From: Anaerolineae bacterium
GTDB taxonomy: Bacteria; Chloroflexota; Anaerolineae; DRVO01
NCBI GenBank assembly: GCA_013178015.1
Contig: JABLXR010000051.1
Location: forward strand, 1 to 44,318
Direction of reading: 5' to 3'
Length of the DNA stretch: 44,318 nucleotides
A program made the translations under genes and the position numbers. Each line of letters starts with the position of its first letter. Within the stretch, counting starts at the first letter, position 1. Of the stretch, positions 38,674 through 44,318 are shown piece after piece. The notes beneath the pieces were generated by a model. That model did not search any database, was not told the DNA's origin, and saw only the letters and a program-made list of their open reading frames with translations.

Positions 38674-39319
38674 GCCCTCTCCTCACACTCGCAGCCAGGC
38701 CCAACAGGCCTGTAAGCCCCAGAACCGCCGCCGCAACGGCGAAGGTCGCGCGCACCCCAAAGGCGGGCATCAGCCACAGGACCGGAGCGAACGTGCCCAC
38801 CATGCTGCCCACGGTGGAGACGGCGTACACTCGTCCCGTCAGATTCCCCGCAACCGCCACACCCTCCAAAAGCAGCCGAATGGCCAACGGAGGTACCAGA
38901 CCCAGGAGCAGCACGGGCGCCGCCAGTAGGATGGTGACCGCCAGGAACGAGCCCACCACGCACCCCGTCTGGCTCACCGGCATGACCCGGTCTAGGTAGG
39001 GGAGCCAGACCGAACCCAGCGCTGGGATCCCGGCCGTCCACGTGCCGGCGCCCAGCAAAGCCAGGCCCAGCAGACGAGAGGACGGCCATCGGTCCGCCAC
39101 CGCCCCACCCACATAATAGCCCAGAGAGAGAGCGGCCAGCACCAGCCCGATCAAGTTGGCCCAGACCAGATAGGAGTCGCCGTAGTAGGGCAGCAGCATG
39201 CGGGAGGCCGTCATCTCCAGGGCCATGCCTCCGGCGCCGGCCACGGCCACGGCCGCGAACACCGTCCACGCGCCGGTGGCGGTCCGGTGGCGAGCCGTGT
39301 GGGTCGCAGGGCCATCCAT
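38636..39319 (-). CDS. Spermidine-synthase-like membrane domain protein (C-terminal synthase domain absent)
   Basis: A 227-residue protein with about seven membrane helices. AVAGAGGMALEMTASRMLLPYYGDSYLVWANLIGLVLAALSLGYYVGGAVADRWP and AGNLTGRVYAVSTVGSMVGTFAPVLWLMPAFGV match the membrane half of fused MFS/spermidine-synthase proteins. Such proteins usually continue with a cytosolic methyltransferase-like spermidine synthase domain; here the frame ends after the last helix, inside a dispersed hairpin repeat. It is therefore either a stand-alone membrane version or a truncated gene. Confidence 0.75.
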   Translation of the reverse strand: MDGPATHTARHRTATGAWTVFAAVAVAGAGGMALEMTASRMLLPYYGDSYLVWANLIGLVLAALSLGYYVGGAVADRWPSSRLLGLALLGAGTWTAGIPALGSVWLPYLDRVMPVSQTGCVVGSFLAVTILLAAPVLLLGLVPPLAIRLLLEGVAVAGNLTGRVYAVSTVGSMVGTFAPVLWLMPAFGVRATFAVAAAVLGLTGLLGLAASVRRGRAGSFGPARDAW

Positions 39320-39392
39320 TAGCGGGACTATAGGGCGACGGACCCGAAGGTGTCAAAGGGCTTCCCTCCCAGCCTGAGTCTGCCTCCTCAGG

Positions 39393-39420
39393 TTGACACC
39401 CCACCTCTCACCTCTATCAT
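39393..39420 (+). promoter_or_regulatory. Consensus sigma-70-like promoter of the flavin reductase gene
   Basis: TTGACA (39393-39398), a 16-nt spacer and TATCAT (39415-39420), followed by the gene's GAGGAGGGACC Shine-Dalgarno before ATG 39454. The -35 is a perfect consensus match. Confidence 0.75.
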
Positions 39421-39453
39421 GCACCCAGCCCAGCCGGCCCAAGAGGAGGGACC

Positions 39454-39957
39454 ATGAGAGAAGTCACCGCCAGCGAAGCCATCGCCGCGCAGCGGCCCGA
39501 GTGGATCGTCCTCGTCGTCACCCGCCGGGAGGACGGCTTTGTGGACGTCATGCCCGCGGGCTGGGTCATGCGCGTTTCCGGCACTCCGCCCATGTTCGCC
39601 GTCTCGGTCGGCCACAGCCGCTACACCAACGAGCTTGTCCGGCAGGCAGGCGAGTTCGTCCTCGCCTTCCCCTCTGCCCACATGGCCGAGACGGTCGCCA
39701 TCTGCGGCAGCCACTCCGGCCGCGAGATGGACAAAGTGGAGCGGTGCGGCCTGAAGATGGTGCCCGGCCGCGTCCTGAGCACCCCCCTCATCGAAGATGC
39801 CTTCATCAACTTCGAGTGCCGCCTCACCACCGCGACCGAGGCCGGAGACCACACCATCTTCGTGGGCGAGGTGCTTGCCTCCTACATGGGCGACGTCCCC
39901 GGCCCCCTGGTCAACTTCGGCGGCAACCGCTACGCTCTCGCCCGCCCAGCAGGATAG
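39454..39957 (+). CDS. Flavin reductase-like FMN-binding protein
   Basis: A 167-residue protein of the flavin reductase/flavoredoxin-like split-barrel family, which binds FMN and may reduce it with NAD(P)H or carry electrons. PEWIVLVVTRREDGFVDVMPAGWVMRVSGTPPMFAVSVGHSRYTNELVRQAGEFVLAFPS contains the FMN-phosphate loop region; IEDAFINFECRLTTATEAGDHTIFVGEV is the conserved C-terminal half. ATG 39454 has an ideal Shine-Dalgarno, and a strong promoter lies upstream. It is the first gene of the + strand block with an esterase downstream. Confidence 0.92.
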   Translation: MREVTASEAIAAQRPEWIVLVVTRREDGFVDVMPAGWVMRVSGTPPMFAVSVGHSRYTNELVRQAGEFVLAFPSAHMAETVAICGSHSGREMDKVERCGLKMVPGRVLSTPLIEDAFINFECRLTTATEAGDHTIFVGEVLASYMGDVPGPLVNFGGNRYALARPAG

Positions 39958-40109
39958 GCCGCTGATGCCGCTGATACGGCGCAGCTTCCCGCTGACGCCC
40001 GGATGTACACCTTGTTCCGAAAGCAGCTACGCAAATACCTACACAATACCTATTCCCTACAACCTATAACCTATCCCCTATAACCTGTAACCTGCCCTAG
40101 GGAGGAGAA

Positions 40110-41162
40110 ATGGCCGACCGAGCCAACGCAAACGCCTACGATGCCATCCAGGCCTTGGGCCGGCTGATCGAGCCCGTCCTCTGCTTCGACGGCGAGACCG
40201 TCGCCGACTACCACGCCTGGCGCAGTCGCTTCGCCGACGCCTACCGCCGCTGCCTCGGCCCCTGGCCGGAACCCGCGGATCCGGAGAGCGAAGTCGCTTC
40301 GGAGGAGGACATGGGAGATCACGTGCGCCTCAAACTCTACTTCCACTCCTCCCCCGGCGTCACCGTCCCTGCCTACCTGCTCATCCCCAAGGGCATCGGG
40401 CAGGGTGAGAGACGCCCGGGCATCCTGGCGGCCCACGGTCACGGCAACGGCAAGGACGACGCCGTCGGGCTGGACCAGGGCAAGGACGAGAGGACCGCCC
40501 TCATCCGCAGCCTCAACTACGACTATGGCCTCCAGGCCGTCCGCCGCGGGTACGTGGTGATCGCCCCCGACTGGATCCCCTTCGGCGAGCGTCGTCCTCC
40601 GGCGGAGTGGTCGCGCCCCAACCGGGACCCCTGCAACGTGGTGAGCATGGCCTGGGAGTACTATGGCTACACCCTGCTGGCCCAGAACGTCTGGGACGGC
40701 ATGCGCGCCCTGGACCTGCTCGCCGCTCGGCCGGAGGTGGACGCCGACCGCCTGGCCGTGCTCGGTCTCTCCTACGGCGGCACCATGACCACCCACCTGG
40801 CCATCAACGACCCTCGGGTCAAGGTGGCCGTCATCAGCGGCTACCTGAGCACCGTCAAGGGAGACGCCCTCACCATGCGGGGCAAGGGCAACTTCTGCGG
40901 CGCCCAGTACGTCCCCGGCTTGCTCCGCTACGGCGACATCCCCGAGATGGCGGGCCTCATCGCTCCCAAGCCGCTCCTCATCGAGGCCGGCACTCGGGAC
41001 GATTGCTTCGTCATCGAGGACGTCCGGGTAGCCTATGAGCGGCTAGCCCGCATCTACGCCGCCGCCGGCGCCTCCGATCGCCTGGCCTACGACGAGCACC
41101 CGGGCCAGCACGAATGGCACGGCACCGTGGCCTGGGACTGGCTGCACCAGTGGCTGAGATAG
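40110..41162 (+). CDS. Alpha/beta hydrolase (dienelactone hydrolase/acetyl-xylan-esterase-like)
   Basis: A 350-residue serine hydrolase. The nucleophile elbow is VLGLSYGGTMTTHLA (GxSxGG). Further conserved elements are LKLYFHSSPGVTVPAYLLIPKG, AHGHGNGKDD (oxyanion region), GTRDDCFVIEDVRVAYERLARIY (catalytic Asp region) and DEHPGQHEWHGTVAWDWL (catalytic His). There is no signal peptide, so it is cytosolic. It starts at an ATG with AGGGAGGAG upstream; its TAG stop lies inside the outer arm of an inverted repeat. Substrate class (ester of a sugar or aromatic acid) is unknown. Confidence 0.9.
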   Translation: MADRANANAYDAIQALGRLIEPVLCFDGETVADYHAWRSRFADAYRRCLGPWPEPADPESEVASEEDMGDHVRLKLYFHSSPGVTVPAYLLIPKGIGQGERRPGILAAHGHGNGKDDAVGLDQGKDERTALIRSLNYDYGLQAVRRGYVVIAPDWIPFGERRPPAEWSRPNRDPCNVVSMAWEYYGYTLLAQNVWDGMRALDLLAARPEVDADRLAVLGLSYGGTMTTHLAINDPRVKVAVISGYLSTVKGDALTMRGKGNFCGAQYVPGLLRYGDIPEMAGLIAPKPLLIEAGTRDDCFVIEDVRVAYERLARIYAAAGASDRLAYDEHPGQHEWHGTVAWDWLHQWLR

Positions 41163-41286
41163 CCGCAGAGACAGGGAGACACAGAGAACAAGCCAAGAAA
41201 GGTACTGGAGGCCAGGAGACTGACGAGCCTCCGAAGTTCGCTTCTCCCCTTTCTGGTCTATGCCCTTCTCTGTGTCTCCGTGGCTA
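41160..41286. repeat. CACAGAGAC-type inverted repeat enclosing two convergent stop codons
   Basis: The arm at 41160-41188, beginning TAGCCGCAGAGACAGGGAGA, pairs with 41266-41286 (TTCTCTGTGTCTCCGTGGCTA). The terminal TAG of the left arm is the stop of the hydrolase gene; the right arm's CTA is, on the minus strand, the TAG stop of the MaoC gene. It may act as a bidirectional terminator for the two convergent genes. Confidence 0.7.
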
Positions 41287-41745
41287 GTCCTGCGGTCGCG
41301 CACGCATGAGGAGGCGCCAGGTGCCCTTCTGGGCGGTGGTGCCGTCCTGCCTGACCACCGCCACCTCTATGTCCACGATGCCGCCGCCCAGTCGTGGCAT
41401 GGCCTTCTTGCCGGCGATGGTAGCCTCCACGTGCACTGTGTCCCCCGCCCGCACCGGCTCCCGGAACTTCCACTCCAGCCCCAAGAAGGCTAGGACCGTC
41501 CCTTCCAGGAAGCCCAGGCGCGACGCCAGCCCGCTGGCCACGCTCAGCACCAGCAGCCCGTGGGCGATGCGTCCCCCGAACATGGTCTGGCTGGCGTAGA
41601 CCTCGTCCGTGTGCAGCGGGTTGTAGTCGCCCGACAGCCCCGCAAACCACACCACGTCCGCCTCGGTGATGGTCCGGGCCGGGCTGACCATCCTGGTGCC
41701 GATCTCGAAGTCCTCGAAGTAGAGCCCCCGCCGGGCCTCAGCCAT
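41284..41745 (-). CDS. MaoC-like (R)-specific enoyl-CoA hydratase/dehydratase
   Basis: A 153-residue hot-dog fold hydratase. ITEADVVWFAGLSGDYNPLHTDEVYASQTMFGGRIAHGLLVLSVASGL contains the catalytic Asp and His of the MaoC type (DYNPLH). The rest, LEWKFREPVRAGDTVHVEATI and GTWRLLMRAR, completes the fold. It acts on an acyl-CoA-linked substrate in a fatty-acid, polyhydroxyalkanoate or related pathway. ATG 41745 has GAGGAGG upstream. Confidence 0.93.
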   Translation of the reverse strand: MAEARRGLYFEDFEIGTRMVSPARTITEADVVWFAGLSGDYNPLHTDEVYASQTMFGGRIAHGLLVLSVASGLASRLGFLEGTVLAFLGLEWKFREPVRAGDTVHVEATIAGKKAMPRLGGGIVDIEVAVVRQDGTTAQKGTWRLLMRARPQD

Positions 41746-41827
41746 TACGCCCTCCTCGATGGTGTGCCCGCTCTGCCGCGGTTAGCCTCGCGCGGCAATC
41801 TGTACCCTGCTTCCTATCCGCTGCAAC

Positions 41828-43756
41828 CTAGAACCTACCCCTCTCCACGTGCGCCAGTAGGACAGCCACGTCCGACGGGTTGACCCCCGATAGCCGGGCC
41901 GCCTGCCCCACCGTGAGCGGCCTGACGTCGCGCAACCTCTCCCGAGCCTCCGCGCGCAGTCCTACTACCCGGCTGTAGTCGAGCCCCGAAGGCAGCCGGC
42001 GCCGCTCCAGCCGAGAGAGTCGTTCCACCTCCGCCTCCTGCCGCTCCAGGTAGCCGGCGTACTTGGCCTCGACTTCTAGCGTCTGTCTGGCCTCGTCCTC
42101 CAGCTTCTCCGGTGGCGGTGCCAGCTCCTCGATCAGGTCGTAACCTACCTCCGACCACCGCAGGAGTTGCAGCCCCGAGATTGGTTGAGAGGGAGGCTCC
42201 AAGCCCCGCCGCTCGTAGGCCCTCCGTGCCTCCTCACCGGGGACCCGCACCCGGGCCAGCCGGCCCAGTTCTTGGCGTACCTGCGTCCGCTTGCGCTCTA
42301 CCCGGTCCCGGAACCTCTCCGACACCAGCCCTAGCCGCGCAGCAGTCTCCGTCAGCCGCAAGTCGGCGTTGTCCTGGCGCAGGAGAAGCCGAAACTCGGC
42401 CCGAGAGGTGAACAACCGGTACGGCTCAGTGTGCTCCTTGGTGATCAGGTCGTCCACCATCACCCCGATGTAGGCCTGATCGCGCCGCAGCATGACCGGC
42501 TCCTCGCCTCGGACGGTGAGGGCGGCGTTAACGCCGGCCAGCCAGCCCTGCCCGGCAGCCTCCTCGTAGCCCGAGGTACCGTTGACCTGCCCAGCGAAGA
42601 ACAGCCCCCGCACCGCCCGGGCCTGCAGCGACGGGTCGAACTGGCCTGCCACCAGCACATCATACTCCACGGCGTAGCCCGGCCGGGTGACGTGTACCTC
42701 TCGCAGGGCGGGGATGGACCGCAACATCGCCTCCTGTACCGCCAGGGGCAAGGCGGTGAAGAGGCCCTGGACGTACATCTCCGCCGTGTCGTGGCCTTCA
42801 GGCTCCAGGAACACCAGATGGGAGTCCCGGTCGGGATAGCGGATGAGCTTCTCCTCGAAGGAGGGGCAGTAGCGAGGGCCGGCGCCCCGGGAGATGCCAG
42901 CGGCGATGGGGGAGAGGTGCAGGTTCTCCCGACCGATTCGATGGGTCTCCGCGTTAGTGCGAACCACGTAGCAGGGTAGCTGCGTGCGCCAGTGCGGCTG
43001 GCGCTCTATCGGGTAGATGGGGTGGATCCGTCCGGGAGCGAACGGCGGAGGCGGCGGCTCTCGGTCGTAGTAGAGCCCGAAGTACAGCGGCTCCTCCGAA
43101 CCGGGCTGGCTCTCGGTTAGGGCGAAATTCACCGTTCGGGCGTCCACCCGCGGCGGCGTGTTAGTCTGCATGCGCGTCAGCCGGAGGCCCAGGCCCTCCA
43201 GCGACGCCGAGAGCCCCGCCGCCGGTGGGTCGCCCTGCCGACCGGCCGGCATCTCCCACTCGCCGGCCACTATGCGGGCCTCCAGGAACGTGCCCGTAGT
43301 AACGATCACCGCGCGGGCTGCGAAGCGGGCCCCGTCTGCCGTGCGCACCGCGGACGCGGCCCCGCTCTCCACCTCGATGGCCACCGCCATACCCTGCCGA
43401 ACCAGAAGGCCGGGCGTCCGCTCCAGAGCCGCCTTCATCGAGGCGGGGTAGAGGGTCTTGTCGGCCTGGACTCGCAGCGCCTGCACCGCCGGCCCCTTGG
43501 AGGTGTTGAGCATACGGACCTGGATGAAGCAGCGGTCGGCGTTGTAAGGCATCTCGCCTCCCAACGCCGCCAGTTCCCGCACCAAGTGCCCCTTGGCCGG
43601 GCCCCCGATGCTGGGATTGCAGGACAGGTACCCCACCCGCTCCAGGTTGTTAGTCAGCAGGAGGGTGCGGCAGCCCATCCGGGCCGCCGCCAGGGCCGCC
43701 TCGCAGCCGGCGTGGCCCCCGCCGATGACCACGCAGTCGAAGTCCTGTTCCCTCAA
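41828..43756 (-). CDS. mnmG: tRNA uridine-5-carboxymethylaminomethyl modification enzyme MnmG (GidA)
   Basis: A 642-residue FAD-dependent enzyme that, with MnmE, installs the (carboxymethyl)aminomethyl group at U34 of certain tRNAs. The FAD motif is DCVVIGGGHAGCEAALAAARMG, then TNNLERVGYLSCNPSIGGPAKGHLVRELAALGGEM and the GidA signatures GPRYCPSFEEKLIRYPDRDSHLVFLEPEG and YVQGLFTALPLAVQEAMLRSIP. The C-terminal helical domain ends in GVNPSDVAVLLAHVERG. TTG 43756 (GGGAG 9 nt upstream) matches family starts; the frame is open to TTG 43789. A perfect 8-bp hairpin at 43789-43812 precedes it. It lies 112 nt after the selenoprotein gene, on the same strand. Confidence 0.96.
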   Translation of the reverse strand: MREQDFDCVVIGGGHAGCEAALAAARMGCRTLLLTNNLERVGYLSCNPSIGGPAKGHLVRELAALGGEMPYNADRCFIQVRMLNTSKGPAVQALRVQADKTLYPASMKAALERTPGLLVRQGMAVAIEVESGAASAVRTADGARFAARAVIVTTGTFLEARIVAGEWEMPAGRQGDPPAAGLSASLEGLGLRLTRMQTNTPPRVDARTVNFALTESQPGSEEPLYFGLYYDREPPPPPFAPGRIHPIYPIERQPHWRTQLPCYVVRTNAETHRIGRENLHLSPIAAGISRGAGPRYCPSFEEKLIRYPDRDSHLVFLEPEGHDTAEMYVQGLFTALPLAVQEAMLRSIPALREVHVTRPGYAVEYDVLVAGQFDPSLQARAVRGLFFAGQVNGTSGYEEAAGQGWLAGVNAALTVRGEEPVMLRRDQAYIGVMVDDLITKEHTEPYRLFTSRAEFRLLLRQDNADLRLTETAARLGLVSERFRDRVERKRTQVRQELGRLARVRVPGEEARRAYERRGLEPPSQPISGLQLLRWSEVGYDLIEELAPPPEKLEDEARQTLEVEAKYAGYLERQEAEVERLSRLERRRLPSGLDYSRVVGLRAEARERLRDVRPLTVGQAARLSGVNPSDVAVLLAHVERGRF

Positions 43757-43868
43757 CTGCTTCTGCTCCCTTCCGATAGGCAATGGCAAGGGTGCGACTC
43801 TCGCCGCACCCTCAACGTCTTCCTGTCGTCCCTCGAAGGGACGGATCGCACAACGAACCGCCCGGCTA

Positions 43869-44099
43869 CTACTTCACCGGCAGCGCCTGCTGAATCTCAT
43901 CCACCTTGGGGAACCTGCCCGTCTCGGCTTTAGAGAACACCTGCTGCCCGTCCACGAACACCTCGAACCGGCCGCCGCTGGACGGTTGCAGAGTGAGTTC
44001 CTGGATCCCAGTCTTGTACGCACTCAGAAGCTTCTCCGCCAAACTGACGGCTTTTGGCAGGTAGCCTCAAGCAGTGCAATACTCGATGCGGATATTCAC
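43869..44099 (-). CDS. SelW/Rdx-family selenoprotein with in-frame UGA selenocysteine codon
   Basis: GTG 44099 to TAG 43869 encodes 76 residues if the TGA at 44067-44069 is read as selenocysteine (Sec11). It begins VNIRIEYCTAUGYLPKAVSL. The second half is GIQELTLQPSSGGRFEVFVD, GQQVFSKAETGRFPKVDEIQQALPVK, matching the SelT/SelW/SelH (Rdx) family, thioredoxin-like redox proteins with a CxxU or CxxC motif; here C8-x-x-U11. AGGAGGTGA lies 7 nt upstream of the GTG, and a consensus promoter lies at 44147-44175. The other genes in the window use TGA as stop, so UGA is not recoded globally. selA/selB/selC/selD are outside the window. Confidence 0.88.
44036..44060 (-). promoter_or_regulatory. Candidate bacterial SECIS hairpin
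   Basis: Starting 6 nt after the UGA on the minus strand, CUGCCAAA pairs with UUUGGCGG (8 bp, one G-U wobble) around the 9-nt loop AGCCGUCAG. The loop has G at its second position, 16 nt from the UGA. This fits the usual bacterial pattern (short stem, G near the loop start, about 16-37 nt from UGA). Confidence 0.7.
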
Positions 44100-44146
44100 T
44101 TCTTCACCTCCTCTGGCGATCACACGGTAGTCCACGAACGCAGTGC

Positions 44147-44175
44147 ATTATAGCCCAGTCAGACCGGCCCTACAA
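44147..44175 (-). promoter_or_regulatory. Promoter of the selenoprotein gene
   Basis: Minus-strand -10 TATAAT (44147-44152) is a perfect consensus; 17 nt upstream is TTGTAG (44170-44175). The predicted start near 44140 leaves a 5' leader of about 40 nt with a strong Shine-Dalgarno. Confidence 0.75.
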
Positions 44176-44189
44176 GGCACCGGCGACAA

Positions 44190-44318
44190 CCCCAGGGCTT
44201 TCTCAAAGTCCTATGGCAAGCGACCAGAGATGCCTATCAGAGCCAGTCTGGGCGCTATCGGATGCTGCATCGCCTCTGTTCCTCGCCTGCTCGCTGGCCG
44301 GCCGTGGTTGCTGGCCAG
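44190..44318 (-). other. Right-edge stretch with no gene I can support
   Basis: The 129 nt upstream of the selenoprotein promoter hold an open minus-strand frame that ends at a stop near 44213-44215 and encodes about 35 residues (ending ALIGISGRLP). It runs off the edge, so it could be the 3' end of a further gene. Too short to judge. Confidence 0.2.

Overview
The window is about 44 kb of compact, GC-rich bacterial chromosome. GC-rich third codon positions, alternative GTG/TTG starts, 1-23 nt overlaps between neighbours and the gene repertoire suggest a Chloroflexota (Anaerolineae-like) genome. That placement is an inference; no rRNA marker is present. I saw no CRISPR array, tRNA, rRNA or prophage. 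The only mobile-element trace is what looks like the 3' end of an ISAs1-type transposase at the left edge.

Layout. 1-500: transposase tail plus short repeats. 504-1178 (+): RibD-C/DHFR-like reductase. 1346-13687 (-): a long co-directional run. It carries 2-oxoacid/acetoin dehydrogenase E2 and a fused E1 alpha-beta, mannitol-1-phosphate dehydrogenase, an O-antigen-ligase-like protein, GT4 and GT2 glycosyltransferases, a polyprenyl synthetase, TatD, and the GDP-mannose 4,6-dehydratase/GDP-4-keto-6-deoxymannose reductase pair (surface glycan made from GDP-D-rhamnose). 13910-18632 (-): a SAM recycling unit, mtnA-adoK-ahcY-metK. 18882-22849 (-): an unknown membrane protein, a TIM-barrel isomerase, nadD, obgE and a possible small protein. 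22858-28004 (-): LysM/TolB lipoprotein and a MacAB-like export system whose ATPase gene is frameshifted in its Walker A motif. 28172-30003 (+): 2-hydroxyacid dehydrogenase and HpcH/HpaI aldolase.

30082-33317 (-): a cobalt/nickel ECF transporter (cbiM, PDGLE subunit, cbiQ, cbiO), followed by an internally deleted radical SAM gene and preceded by a 59-residue ferredoxin whose upstream region has a CsoR/CstR-type palindrome. 33530-37351 (-): a TPP-riboswitch-controlled thiamine operon (thiamine pyrophosphokinase, YkoF/MTH1187-like protein, ThiX/Y/Z-like ABC importer). 37525-41745: a mixed group (Gfo/Idh/MocA oxidoreductase, truncated spermidine-synthase-like membrane protein, flavin reductase, esterase, MaoC hydratase) interspersed with dispersed inverted repeats.

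The right end holds mnmG and, upstream of it, the most notable item: a SelW/Rdx-type gene with an in-frame UGA at the redox-active position (Cys-x-x-UGA). A hairpin that fits a bacterial SECIS lies directly after the UGA, with a good Shine-Dalgarno and a consensus promoter upstream. This is very probably a selenoprotein, which ordinary ORF calling misses.

Two dispersed repeat families (a GGTAGGGGCAGG-type hairpin and a GACACGGAGAC/CACAGAG-type inverted repeat) sit at gene 3' ends, and in several places supply the C-terminal codons or the stop codon.
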